From the NCBI GenBank assembly GCA_945957365.1, contig CAMFKI010000008.1, positions 82,699-146,698 on the forward strand: a stretch of 64,000 bases of DNA, written 5' to 3'. Positions within the stretch are counted from its first letter, which is position 1; every line of letters begins with the position of its first letter. Below are positions 17,971 to 26,309 of this stretch, piece by piece. The notes beneath the pieces were generated by a model that saw only the letters and a list, made by a program, of their open reading frames with translations, did not search any database and was not told the origin of the DNA. The stretch comes from an uncultured Alphaproteobacteria bacterium. GTDB lineage: Bacteria; Pseudomonadota; Alphaproteobacteria; Rhizobiales; Aestuariivirgaceae. A program made the translations under genes and the position numbers.

Positions 17971-18531
17971 TCAAACGGCGCGGACCTCGCTCACTTCCGG
18001 AACGAAGTGGCGCAGCAGGTTCTCGATCCCGTGCTTGAGAGTCGCGGTGGAGGAGGGGCAGCCCGCACAGGAGCCCTTCATGTTGAGAAACACCACGCCT
18101 TCGCGGAAGCCATGGAAGGTGATGTCGCCGCCGTCCTGCGCCACCGCGGGCCGCACACGGGTGTCGAGCAGCTGCTTGATGGTGGTCACGACTTCCGCAT
18201 CGCTTTCGGCGAAGAATTCCTCACCCGGGGCTTCCGGTCTGCTCGCTTCACCCAGCAGAACGGGTGCGCCGGAGAGGTAATGATCCATGATCAGGCCGAG
18301 AATGGCCGGCTTCATGTGCTGCCATTCGGCGCCCGCGCGGGTGACGGTGATGAAATCCTGGCCCAGGAACACGCCCGCCACGCCATTGACCGAAAACAGC
18401 TTCTGGGCCAGAGGCGACTCGGCCGCGGCCTCGGCGTCCCGGTAGTCGCGCGTCCCCCCCGGCAGCACCGGCTTGCCGGGAAGGAATTTCAGCGTGGCGG
18501 GATTGGGAGTGGCTTCCGTCTGGATGAACAT
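17971..18531 (-). CDS. NifU-family Fe-S scaffold/carrier protein (Nfu)
   Basis: A 186-aa Nfu protein that delivers Fe-S clusters to apoproteins. It has an N-terminal Nfu-N domain (FIQTEATPNPATLKFLPG) and a C-terminal NifU-like domain with the cluster-binding GSCAGCPSST (CxxC) near residues 153-160. ATG 18531 has AGAGGAA upstream. In many alphaproteobacteria this gene sits beside tsaB and trpS, as here. It is the Nfu-N plus NifU form, not the A-type-domain NfuA of E. coli. Confidence 0.93.
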   Translation of the reverse strand: MFIQTEATPNPATLKFLPGKPVLPGGTRDYRDAEAAAESPLAQKLFSVNGVAGVFLGQDFITVTRAGAEWQHMKPAILGLIMDHYLSGAPVLLGEASRPEAPGEEFFAESDAEVVTTIKQLLDTRVRPAVAQDGGDITFHGFREGVVFLNMKGSCAGCPSSTATLKHGIENLLRHFVPEVSEVRAV

Positions 18532-18615
18532 GTCCGATTCCTCTACTCGGGAATTATATAGCCTGGGTTTAGAACCATTTCAAATTGTTCCGGCGCGGCA
18601 AGCCGCCCCAGGCCC

Positions 18616-19656
18616 TCAGGACACGATGAAGCCGACGATCTCCCGGGCCTTGCGCATGATCGGAGCGGCAATGGCCCTGGCCCGCTCGGAACCGTCCTTC
18701 AGAACGCTCTCGACGTAGGAACGATCGGCCTGAAGCCGCTTCGTCTCCTCCCCGACAGGGCCAAGTTTCGCCACGGCGAGGTCGGCAAGGGCATTCTTGA
18801 ACACCGAGAACTGACCGCCACCATACTGGCCCAGCACGCTTTCGACGGTCTCGCCGGACAACGCAGCATAGATGCCCGTCAGGTTGTCGGCCTCGGGCCG
18901 ACCCTTGAGGCCGACCTTTTCGGTGGGCAGCGCCTCCGTGTCGGTCTTGGCCTTTCGGATCTTCCGGGCAATGGTGTCGGCATCATCCGTCAGGTTGAGG
19001 CGGGAGAGGTCGGACGGGTCCGACTTCGACATCTTCTTGGTGCCGTCACGCAAGCTCATCACGCGGGTCGCGGGCCCCGAGATATAGGGCTCGGGCGGCA
19101 CGAAGAACACGCCGTCCGCAAAGCCCGCCGCTTCGATGGCGTCGCGATAGTCGAGGTTGAACTTGTTAGCGATGTCGCGCGCCAATTCGAGATGCTGCTT
19201 CTGGTCCTCGCCCACCGGCACGTGGGTGGCGTGGTAGCCGAGGATGTCGGCCGCCATCAGCACCGGATAGGTGAAGAGGCCGATCGACGCCGCTTCCTTG
19301 TCCTTGCCGGCCTTCTCCTTGAACTGCGTCATGCGGTTCAGCCAGCCCATCCGGCCGGTGCAGCCAAGTATCCAGGCCAGTTCGGCGTGCTCGGCCACCT
19401 GTGATTGGTTGAAGATGATGCTCTTCTTCGGGTCGAGCCCGCAGGCGAGGTAGGCCGCCGTGACGTCGACGATCGCACGCCTCAGCTCCTTGGGATCCTG
19501 CCACACGGTGATGGCATGCATGTCCACAACGCAATAGATGCATTCATGCGTGTCCTGCATCCGGATCCAGTTCAGCATGGCGCCCAGGTAATTGCCGAGA
19601 TGCAAGTTGCCGGTCGGCTGCATGCCGGAAAAGACGCGCGGAACGAACGTGGACAT
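18616..19656 (-). CDS. trpS: Tryptophan--tRNA ligase
   Basis: Class I aminoacyl-tRNA synthetase charging tRNA-Trp. The 346-aa length is standard. Seen: the HIGH-equivalent [11 protein letters not shown] at about residues 16-26, the tryptophan pocket region ([18 protein letters not shown]), and KKMSKSDPS (KMSKS) near 208. AGGAGAGG stands just upstream of ATG 19656. It heads the long minus-strand housekeeping block and is divergent from mutM across about 110 bp. Confidence 0.97.
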   Translation of the reverse strand: MSTFVPRVFSGMQPTGNLHLGNYLGAMLNWIRMQDTHECIYCVVDMHAITVWQDPKELRRAIVDVTAAYLACGLDPKKSIIFNQSQVAEHAELAWILGCTGRMGWLNRMTQFKEKAGKDKEAASIGLFTYPVLMAADILGYHATHVPVGEDQKQHLELARDIANKFNLDYRDAIEAAGFADGVFFVPPEPYISGPATRVMSLRDGTKKMSKSDPSDLSRLNLTDDADTIARKIRKAKTDTEALPTEKVGLKGRPEADNLTGIYAALSGETVESVLGQYGGGQFSVFKNALADLAVAKLGPVGEETKRLQADRSYVESVLKDGSERARAIAAPIMRKAREIVGFIVS

Positions 19657-19767
19657 CAGGAACCCTCTCCTTCGGAAGCGGGCCGCTTATGCCCGCAAAT
19701 GGAGGTCGTGAAAAGAGCCTCCCACACGGCTTGCCTTCCCCCGTGCGACGGGGTCTAAACAGGTACC

Positions 19768-20652
19768 ATGCCAGAGCTTCCGGAAGTTGAAACCGTCATG
19801 CGGGGCCTCAAGCCCGTTCTCGAGGGTCAGCGCATCGCAGCGGTGGTCCTGCGGCGCGCGGGCCTCCGCTTTCCGTTCCCGGATCATTTCGCGGAGCGGC
19901 TGACCGGGCAACGCGTCACGGCTCTGTGGCGGCGGGCCAAATACATCCTGGCAGACCTCGATTCCGGCGAGGTGATGCTCATCCACCTCGGCATGACCGG
20001 GCGCTTCACCGTGTTTTCGGGGGAGGAGGCACGCAATCTCGGCGAATTCTATTTCGAGGCGGCGGCTGGCCAGTCGGGGCAGGGACCCCACGACCATGTC
20101 ATCCTCGTCCTCGAGAATGGCACGCGCGTCGTCTATACCGATCCCCGCCGCTTCGGCATCATGGATGTGTTCCCCGCGAGGGAAGCCTCCTCGCACAAGC
20201 TGCTCGGTGGCATCGGTGTCGAGCCACTGGGCAACGAATTCAGTGCCGACTATCTGGCGGACCGGTTTCGGGGAAAGGCGGCTCCGCTCAAGACTGCCCT
20301 GCTCGATCAGCACATCATCGCAGGCCTCGGCAACATCTATGTCTGCGAGGCCCTGTACCGCGCCGGCCTGTCGCCCCGCCGCAAGGCCAGGACTCTGGTG
20401 AAGAAGAAGAGCCATGATCCTCGCCTCGATGAGTTGGTCAGGCATGTGCGCGATATCCTGGCGGAGGCCATCACGGCCGGTGGGTCCACCCTGCAGGATT
20501 TTGCCCACACCGATGGCGCTTCCGGCGCATTCCAGCAGCGTTTCCTCGTTTACGACCGTGAGGGCGAAGCTTGCCTGAATTGTGGAGCAGCCATCGAAAG
20601 GCTTGTGCAATCGGGCCGATCCACCTTCTACTGCCGGCACTGCCAGACATAG
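19768..20652 (+). CDS. mutM: Formamidopyrimidine-DNA glycosylase (MutM/Fpg)
   Basis: Bifunctional glycosylase/AP lyase that removes 8-oxoguanine and formamidopyrimidines. The 294-aa product begins with the catalytic MPELPEVETV (Pro2 as nucleophile, Glu3), has the conserved IHLGMTGRF Lys/His region and the H2TH segment (LLDQHIIAGLGNIYVCEALY), and ends with a zinc finger (CLNCGAAIERLVQSGR then CRHC). The enoyl-CoA hydratase gene follows 10 bp later, so the two are probably co-transcribed. Confidence 0.97.
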   Translation: MPELPEVETVMRGLKPVLEGQRIAAVVLRRAGLRFPFPDHFAERLTGQRVTALWRRAKYILADLDSGEVMLIHLGMTGRFTVFSGEEARNLGEFYFEAAAGQSGQGPHDHVILVLENGTRVVYTDPRRFGIMDVFPAREASSHKLLGGIGVEPLGNEFSADYLADRFRGKAAPLKTALLDQHIIAGLGNIYVCEALYRAGLSPRRKARTLVKKKSHDPRLDELVRHVRDILAEAITAGGSTLQDFAHTDGASGAFQQRFLVYDREGEACLNCGAAIERLVQSGRSTFYCRHCQT

Positions 20653-20662
20653 GACCGAACCC

Positions 20663-21436
20663 ATGGCATACCAGAACATTCTCGTTGAAACCCGTGGCCA
20701 TGTGGGCCTCGTGACGCTACATCGCCCCCAGGCGCTCAATGCGCTGAACGAAACGCTGATCGGCGAGCTGAACGAAGCGCTGGCCGGCTTCGAGTCGAAT
20801 CCGCAGATTGGCTGCACCGTGATCACCGGCAGCGAGAAGGCCTTCGCGGCCGGCGCGGATGTCAAGGAAATGGCTGGGAAGTCCTACATCGAGTCCTATC
20901 TCGGCAGGTTCCTTGACGGCTGGACGCGCATTTCGGAAACCCGCAAGCCGGTGATCGCCGCCGTCTCGGGCTTCTGCCTGGGAGGCGGGCTCGAACTTGC
21001 AATGATGTGCGACTTCATCATCGCGTCGGATACGGCACGCTTCGCGCTGCCCGAAATCACGCTCGGCATCATGCCAGGTGCTGGCGGTACGCAGCGCCTG
21101 CCGCGTTTCATCGGCAAGGCCAAGGCCATGGACCTAATCCTCACAGGCAGGATGATGGATGCGACGGAGGCGGAGCGCTGCGGCCTCGTCGCCCGGATCG
21201 TCACACCGGAGACACTGCTTGACGAAGCCCTCTCCGCCGCCGCCAAGGTAGCGTCCTACTCCCAGCCCATCGTCATGATGGCCAAGGAAACCGTGAACCG
21301 TGCCCAGGAAACGTCGCTCTCAGAGGGTGCGCGCTTCGAGCGCCGGCTGTTCCTCTCGATGTTCGCGACCGAGGATCAGAAGGAAGGCATGAAGGCCTTC
21401 ATCGAAAAGCGCAAACCGGAATTCCTGAACCGCTAG
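20663..21436 (+). CDS. Enoyl-CoA hydratase (crotonase family)
   Basis: Hydrates trans-2-enoyl-CoA in beta-oxidation. At 257 aa it is the usual single-domain crotonase, with the oxyanion-hole segment AFAAGADVKEMA and the catalytic Glu regions (GGLELAMMCDFIIA; PEITLGIMPGAGGTQRLPR, matching Glu144 and Glu164 of rat crotonase). I chose ATG 20663 because it begins MAYQNILVETRG as in homologues. It follows mutM by 10 bp; this pairing is common in rhizobia and has no obvious functional link. FadB1x- and Ech-type specificity cannot be told. Confidence 0.92.
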   Translation: MAYQNILVETRGHVGLVTLHRPQALNALNETLIGELNEALAGFESNPQIGCTVITGSEKAFAAGADVKEMAGKSYIESYLGRFLDGWTRISETRKPVIAAVSGFCLGGGLELAMMCDFIIASDTARFALPEITLGIMPGAGGTQRLPRFIGKAKAMDLILTGRMMDATEAERCGLVARIVTPETLLDEALSAAAKVASYSQPIVMMAKETVNRAQETSLSEGARFERRLFLSMFATEDQKEGMKAFIEKRKPEFLNR

Positions 21437-21614
21437 GCGGCTCCCCACTGCGGGCTGGTTAACACCCCGCCAATCCGGTCTCTCGACCCTCGCTGATCCA
21501 AGCGACGGAGCCTTAACGGTCTCTGAAACTGCTTCTCATCGAATATGCACGTATAGCTTGCATGTCCCGCCTGATCATGTTACTCGACTCGCACAGGTTG
21601 CACGAGGTTCCAAT

Positions 21615-23036
21615 ATGACAGCCGTTGCAGGGAATTACGCAAGTCTAACTGCCGATACCAAGGCGAGGATCGCGTTCATGCGTCTCGGGCTTGGCCCAAA
21701 GCCGGATAGCCGGGCGCTGATCGGGTCAGGAGCAGATGCGGCGTATGACGCCTGCCTGGCGGAGTTGAACAACCCCGCTGCCGCGCTCATCGCGGACAAC
21801 GACGTGATCGTGAAGTATGGGCCGAACTGGGCGCCGTTTCAGGGACACCCCTACCCGGCGACCGCGGCCAATTGCGGAGCGGTCGGCGTGAACCCGATGT
21901 CCGGAAACTTCAATCTGTGCATTTTCCAGGCCGAGGATACAGCGAGATACGTGAAGTATATCCAGCCGAAGGTGGGTTTCCTTGAGCGGCTCGTGCTGTT
22001 CTGGAACAACCATTTTTCAACCAGCCACAAGGCACGGCCGTGGCTCGGCCATATGGAACGTACCGCGATCCGCGCCAACGTGCTCGGCAATTTCGGGGAC
22101 ATGCTCGCGGCGGTTGTCACCCACCCTGCGATGATCGCCTACCTCGACAACAACACCTCCGTCGGCATGAACAGCCCGCTTGCCAAGAAGAATCCGGCAT
22201 TCAACTACCGGCACAATGAAAACCTTGCCCGCGAAATCATGGAGCTGCACACCCTTGGCGTCAACGGCGGCTACACGCAAGGCGATGTAACGAGCTTCGC
22301 CAAGGTCCTCACGGGCTGGCAGATCGCCAACATCAACAGCACGACCCCTGGGCAGTTTGTGTATGTCCCTGAAGCCCATGAGCCCGGGGCGCAGACGGTG
22401 TTGGGCAAGACCTATGCCCAGCCCGACCTCGCGCAGGGCAAGGCTGTCCTGAGCGACTTGGCTTCCCATCCGCAGACGGCGCAGCACATCGCAACGAAGC
22501 TCATCCGGCATTTCATTACGGACTCTCCGTCCGATGCCGATGTTTCGACTCTTGCGAATGTATTTGTCTCGAACAAGGGCAATCTTTTCGCTGTCTCGAA
22601 AGCCCTGCTCGAATTGCCTTCGGCCTGGACAGAGCCCTTCGCGCGTATCAGGAAGCCATATTTCTGGATGGTGAGCATCACACGCGGCCTCGGAATGAAT
22701 GCCACACAAATGGTCGACAACACGTGGCGTTACAATGTCTTCGGCAACTACATGGGACATTATCCCTGGTCGCATATCACCCCGGATGGCTATCCGGACG
22801 ACAATGACTACTGGATGACGGCCGATGCTCTTCGCGTGAGGAATGATATCTCTTGCAAGGTCGTGAGCACCGGCGTTGGATTACCCAGGTGGCCGGGCCA
22901 GAGGCCTGCAGTTCTCGCCGAAAATCTCTTGGGCACATGCCTGACGCCTAGCCTGAAAGATAAATTGACCGCATCTCGCGACGACCGCGCAGCCTTCCCT
23001 CTCCTGTTCATGTCGCCCGAATACCTCTGGAGCTGA
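21615..23036 (+). CDS. DUF1800-family protein of unknown function
   Basis: A 473-aa protein resembling the DUF1800 family, which is nearly always encoded next to a DUF1501 protein, as here four bases downstream. Family-like segments: AFMRLGLGPKPDS at the start, LERLVLFWNNHFSTS, the HPAMIAYLDNNTSVG stretch, NLAREIMELHTLGVNGGYTQGDVTSFAKVLTGW, and HIATKLIRHFITDSPSD. No signal peptide is evident. ATG 21615 follows GAGGTTCCAAT; an upstream in-frame ATG at 21558 has no family similarity. A gap of about 180 bp precedes it. By eye the codon use looks less GC-rich than that of its neighbours (not calculated). The biochemical function is unknown to me. Confidence 0.82.
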   Translation: MTAVAGNYASLTADTKARIAFMRLGLGPKPDSRALIGSGADAAYDACLAELNNPAAALIADNDVIVKYGPNWAPFQGHPYPATAANCGAVGVNPMSGNFNLCIFQAEDTARYVKYIQPKVGFLERLVLFWNNHFSTSHKARPWLGHMERTAIRANVLGNFGDMLAAVVTHPAMIAYLDNNTSVGMNSPLAKKNPAFNYRHNENLAREIMELHTLGVNGGYTQGDVTSFAKVLTGWQIANINSTTPGQFVYVPEAHEPGAQTVLGKTYAQPDLAQGKAVLSDLASHPQTAQHIATKLIRHFITDSPSDADVSTLANVFVSNKGNLFAVSKALLELPSAWTEPFARIRKPYFWMVSITRGLGMNATQMVDNTWRYNVFGNYMGHYPWSHITPDGYPDDNDYWMTADALRVRNDISCKVVSTGVGLPRWPGQRPAVLAENLLGTCLTPSLKDKLTASRDDRAAFPLLFMSPEYLWS

Positions 23037-23040
23037 TCCG

Positions 23041-24315
23041 ATGTTGCACTCAGATTTTGAACATGAAACGATCGACCCACGTATCCAGGCGGCAGCTGAA
23101 GAGGGTTGCGACGAGTCGCGCCTCTATATCAACCGGCGTGCGCTCCTGGGCGTCACGGCATCGCTCAGCGCCTGGGCCTTTCTGCCCCGCAGCGCCAGCG
23201 CTGCCGGCAGCAACCTGAGCGAAAAGCGGCTGCTCGTGGTCCTTCTGCAGGGTGGGATGGACGGGTTGCACGTTGTACCGCCCATCGGCGACCCGGCTTA
23301 TCACGGACAACGGGGCATGATGGCGCTTGACGCGAGCAAGTTGCTCCCGCTCGATCCGTCGAATTATTTTTATTTCAATGCATCGATGCCCAATTTCTAC
23401 AAGGCCTATGGTCAAGGGCAGGCCGCGATCGTTCATGCCATTGCGCCGCCGCTGCGCGAACGTTCGCATTTCGAATGCATGTATAACCTCGAGGCGGGCC
23501 TTCCCGGTCAACAGGTGAGGAGTTCAAAGACGGGCTGGATGAACCGGCTCCTCGGACATCTGCCAATAGGCGAGAACGTGATGTCGAACGGCCTTCAGCT
23601 CGGCAACGCACCACTCATTCTCACCGGTCCGCAGCCCACATTGTCATGGACACCCGATCGATGGGCAGCGTCGACAATTTCCACCCAATCCCTCTACGAC
23701 GCCCCCATCGCCCCCGGCAGGACGGACAAGACCGATCCCGTTCTTTCAGATCTCTTGTCGCGCGGTAAGAGTATTCGCGAAATGGCGTTGGCTGCGTCGG
23801 ATGGCAAGCCTATCGTCAACGCTGCTTTCCATGGCGCCGGCAATCTCATGAAGGCCCCCAATGGCCCCCGCATTTCGGCGATGCAGATCGTCGGCTTCGA
23901 TACCCATGTCAGTGAAACAGGCGGCCTTGCCAACATGCTGTCGTCGCTCGACTCCTGCATCCAGGACTTCCGAAATGCCCTCGGCGATGATGCTTGGGCC
24001 AACACCGTCGTCGCCTGTGTCAGCGAATTCGGCCGCACCGTGCATGACAATGGTCGCAATGGTACGGACCATGGCGTCGGAACGGCAGCGCTGCTCATTG
24101 GCGGAGCGGTCAATGGTGGCAAGGTGATCGCCGATTGGCCTGGCCTCGCCAAGCTTCAGGATGATCGCGATCTCGTCGCAACCACCTGCACCCGTGCACT
24201 GTTCAAGGGCATCCTTCGGGATCATCTGGGAATCACCCGGGATGTTCTCGACAATGACATTTTCCCGATGAGCGCCGACGTCAGCCCGATGAATAAGCTC
24301 ATCAAGTCCGCGTAG
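23041..24315 (+). CDS. DUF1501-family exported protein (Tat-like signal)
   Basis: A 424-aa DUF1501 protein (alkaline-phosphatase/sulfatase-like fold in the wider family). The N-terminus has a twin-arginine-like signal (INRRALLGVTASLSAWAFLP, about residues 36-55) after an unusually long 35-residue leader, then SASAAGSN. Family marks include LLVVLLQGGMDGLHVVPPIGDPAY, the FDTHVSETGG segment, and SEFGRTVHDNGRNGTDHGVGTA near residues 323-344, whose Asp/His residues are of the metal-binding type seen in the superfamily. It forms an operon with the DUF1800 gene. Export to the periplasm is likely; the activity is unknown. Confidence 0.83.
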   Translation: MLHSDFEHETIDPRIQAAAEEGCDESRLYINRRALLGVTASLSAWAFLPRSASAAGSNLSEKRLLVVLLQGGMDGLHVVPPIGDPAYHGQRGMMALDASKLLPLDPSNYFYFNASMPNFYKAYGQGQAAIVHAIAPPLRERSHFECMYNLEAGLPGQQVRSSKTGWMNRLLGHLPIGENVMSNGLQLGNAPLILTGPQPTLSWTPDRWAASTISTQSLYDAPIAPGRTDKTDPVLSDLLSRGKSIREMALAASDGKPIVNAAFHGAGNLMKAPNGPRISAMQIVGFDTHVSETGGLANMLSSLDSCIQDFRNALGDDAWANTVVACVSEFGRTVHDNGRNGTDHGVGTAALLIGGAVNGGKVIADWPGLAKLQDDRDLVATTCTRALFKGILRDHLGITRDVLDNDIFPMSADVSPMNKLIKSA

Positions 24316-24409
24316 CTTGCGAATGGCAGGCAGCCACGACGGCAACCTCGTGGTCAGACATCCAAACCGCCTCCGCCGCGCAGGCAGGATCGGTTCGAAC
24401 CACGATGCC

Positions 24410-24435
24410 GTGAGGCTCGCAGCGCCGAGCCTCAC
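24410..24435. terminator. Perfect 10-bp-stem hairpin between convergent genes
   Basis: GTGAGGCTCG (24410-24419), a six-base loop, then CGAGCCTCAC (24426-24435). It overlaps the stop codon of the FucU/RbsD-like gene and lies about 95 bp after the DUF1501 stop, so it could end transcription from both sides. No T-run follows on either strand, so it is not a textbook intrinsic terminator. Confidence 0.5.
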
Positions 24436-24863
24436 GCCGGATAGATTACGCCCTTCTTGACGACGATGTTGCCATAGAGGCGCGGCTCGCTGGACGCCAC
24501 GATGGCGAAGCAGGCCCGCACCTTGTTGTAGAAGGCATCGCCAACCAGCGGTACGATCTTCTGCCTCGGCTCGTGTCGCAACAGCACGGCAGCAAAATCG
24601 GCGAAGACCGGTTCCATGTGCTCGGGGTCCATGCGGGCCGCCGGTCGCCATACCGCTTCCGGAACCATGTCGTCGACGGGCATCACCGAGAGGATGGCAT
24701 CGAGAATGCGCGGCGCCCCATGGCCATCGAGGCGCACCACGCGCTTGCCGTGCTCCTCCGCCGGGTAGTTGCCATCGACGATGGCGATCTCGTCGCCGTG
24801 GCCCATGGCGCGCAGCACGCGCAGGAGATCGGGGCTCAGCAGCGGATCGATACCCTTGAGCAT
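24432..24863 (-). CDS. RbsD/FucU-family sugar mutarotase
   Basis: Mutarotases of this family interconvert pyranose/furanose forms (RbsD, ribose) or anomers (FucU, fucose). The 143-aa product has the family marks MLKGIDPLLSPDLLRVLRAM, MGHGDEIAIVDGNYPAE (catalytic-site His and Asp) and the C-terminal FAIVASSEPRLYGNIVVKKG. Its length and ending favour FucU over RbsD. ATG 24863 overlaps the ROK regulator stop by one base (TGATG); an in-frame GTG lies one codon earlier. Co-transcription with the ROK repressor and divergence from a FrcBCA-type transporter suggest it prepares the imported sugar. Confidence 0.88.
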   Translation of the reverse strand: MLKGIDPLLSPDLLRVLRAMGHGDEIAIVDGNYPAEEHGKRVVRLDGHGAPRILDAILSVMPVDDMVPEAVWRPAARMDPEHMEPVFADFAAVLLRHEPRQKIVPLVGDAFYNKVRACFAIVASSEPRLYGNIVVKKGVIYPA

Positions 24864-26089
24864 CACGCCTTCTCCTTGAACAAGACATTCCGGTTGATGA
24901 TGAAATTGTCGAATAGCGGCAGGCTGGCCGCTCCCAGTGCGCGCGCATCCGCCCCGATGGTGCCCTCGAGGATGGGAAACTCCGCCAGGCCCTGGCGGTC
25001 GACGCTGGCCAGTGCTCGCTGCACCTCTTCAACGAAGCGTGCCCGCACCCGCAGCGGAATCGCGCCGTCGATGATGATCGCCGAACAGTCGAGCACGGCC
25101 ATGACACCAGCCGCGGCGGTCGCAACGTCTCGCGCGGCCTGCGCGATCCAGCGGCCGAGTGCCGGCCCTGCACCCCGCCACTCACCGAGATCGCGCCACA
25201 GCAATTCCGGATCGCCGCCATCACGGCGGATGTCGCGCTCGAGCGAAGCAAGCGAGGTGGAATGCACCAGCTGCTCGGAGCGGCCCTCTCCGGAGGTGAC
25301 GGGGAACGACGCCAAAGCCCCGGCATTCCCGTGGCGGCCGAGGTACAGGCTGCCGTTCAGCACCACGCCGCCGCCGATGAAGTAGCCGAGATAGAAATAG
25401 GCGAAGTCCTGCAGGTCGCGGCCGCGCCCGAACAGTAGTTCGGCCGCACATGCCGCCGAAGCGTCGTTGCAGAAATGAATGGGCCAGGCGAAGCGCGTGG
25501 CGATCTCGGCCTGCAGGTCGAAGCCTTTCCACGCCATCAGCACGTCGGACGGCGCGCCGACATCCTCCGCCCAGTTCCACAGCTCGAAAGGTGCGGCGAT
25601 CCCCATGCCGCTAATCCTGCCGCGCTGCTCAGGCGTCAGCCCCGAGGTGAGTTCCTCCACGCCTGCCGTCACGAAGCCGATCATCTCGGCGGGGGAGGGG
25701 AAAGTGTAGGGCCGATGGATGGTGTGGCGCACATTGCCTGCGAGGTCGACCAGCATCAGGTCGCCCGAGCGCCGTCCCACCTTGAGGCCGATCGAGAAGG
25801 CGCCATTGGAATCGAGCTCGAAGGGCACCAGCGGCTGACCCACCTTGCCACGCTGTGGAGTGCGCCGCTTCAGTAGGCCATCGGCCTCGAGCTGGCGCAC
25901 GATGACCGAAACCGTCTGCGCCGAAAGGCCGGTAAGGCGCGCCATCTCGGCCTTGGGCAACTGGCCGTGCAGGCGGACAAGCGACAGGATGAGACGCTCG
26001 TTGTAGAGCCGCACGCCGCTTTGCGTGGTGCCGCGCGAGAGCTCGGGGTAGCTGTCCCCGCGCGTGCCGCTGGCCCATTCGATCGACAT
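24863..26089 (-). CDS. ROK-family transcriptional repressor (FrcR/XylR type)
   Basis: A 408-aa ROK regulator. The N-terminal winged helix (about residues 28-85; KAEMARLTGLSAQTVSVIV is the helix-turn-helix) is followed by a sugar-kinase-like ROK domain with ALGRWIAQAARDVATAAAGV and the ATP-fold remnants GLKVGRRSGDLMLVDLAG. The CxCGxxGC zinc motif of classic ROK proteins is not visible. It is divergent from the FrcBCA-type operon, with a strong inverted repeat in between, which makes it the likely sugar-responsive repressor. A ROK gene accompanies frcBCA in Sinorhizobium meliloti too (from memory). Confidence 0.88.
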   Translation of the reverse strand: MSIEWASGTRGDSYPELSRGTTQSGVRLYNERLILSLVRLHGQLPKAEMARLTGLSAQTVSVIVRQLEADGLLKRRTPQRGKVGQPLVPFELDSNGAFSIGLKVGRRSGDLMLVDLAGNVRHTIHRPYTFPSPAEMIGFVTAGVEELTSGLTPEQRGRISGMGIAAPFELWNWAEDVGAPSDVLMAWKGFDLQAEIATRFAWPIHFCNDASAACAAELLFGRGRDLQDFAYFYLGYFIGGGVVLNGSLYLGRHGNAGALASFPVTSGEGRSEQLVHSTSLASLERDIRRDGGDPELLWRDLGEWRGAGPALGRWIAQAARDVATAAAGVMAVLDCSAIIIDGAIPLRVRARFVEEVQRALASVDRQGLAEFPILEGTIGADARALGAASLPLFDNFIINRNVLFKEKA

Positions 26090-26150
26090 GGCAGTCCCAA
26101 TCCCTCAGCAGAAGGCGCACAGATTTCCAGCAGCCCGGGAGACTGTCAAT

Positions 26151-26177
26151 CAATAAATCATTCCGGTTTATTTATTG
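26151..26177. promoter_or_regulatory. Candidate ROK operator (inverted repeat)
   Basis: CAATAAATCA (26151-26160), a seven-base spacer, then TTATTTATTG (26168-26177): the arms pair at 9 of 10 positions. The flanks CTGTCAAT on the left and TTGACAG on the right extend the symmetry in a shifted register. It is the only clearly AT-rich dyad in the 220-bp divergent region and overlaps the candidate -35 box of the transporter promoter. Confidence 0.6.
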
Positions 26178-26204
26178 ACAGGGGTCAATTTTTGAGTTGA
26201 GAAT
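26175..26204 (+). promoter_or_regulatory. Candidate sigma-70 promoter of the sugar ABC operon
   Basis: TTGACA at 26175-26180, 18 bases, then GAGAAT at 26199-26204. The -35 is a consensus match; the -10 is weak. It would leave a leader of about 100 bases before the GTG start, including a small ACCCC/GGGGT hairpin at 26271-26286. The operator overlaps the -35, which fits repression. Confidence 0.4.
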
Positions 26205-26309
26205 GCTGTCATGTGCAGGAGTGTGGACGTCGATTACCCTCCCGCACCGGTAGCAACGAAACGTCATCTAACCCCTTGATCGGGGTAAAACAATTCATGG
26301 GAGGCCTAT

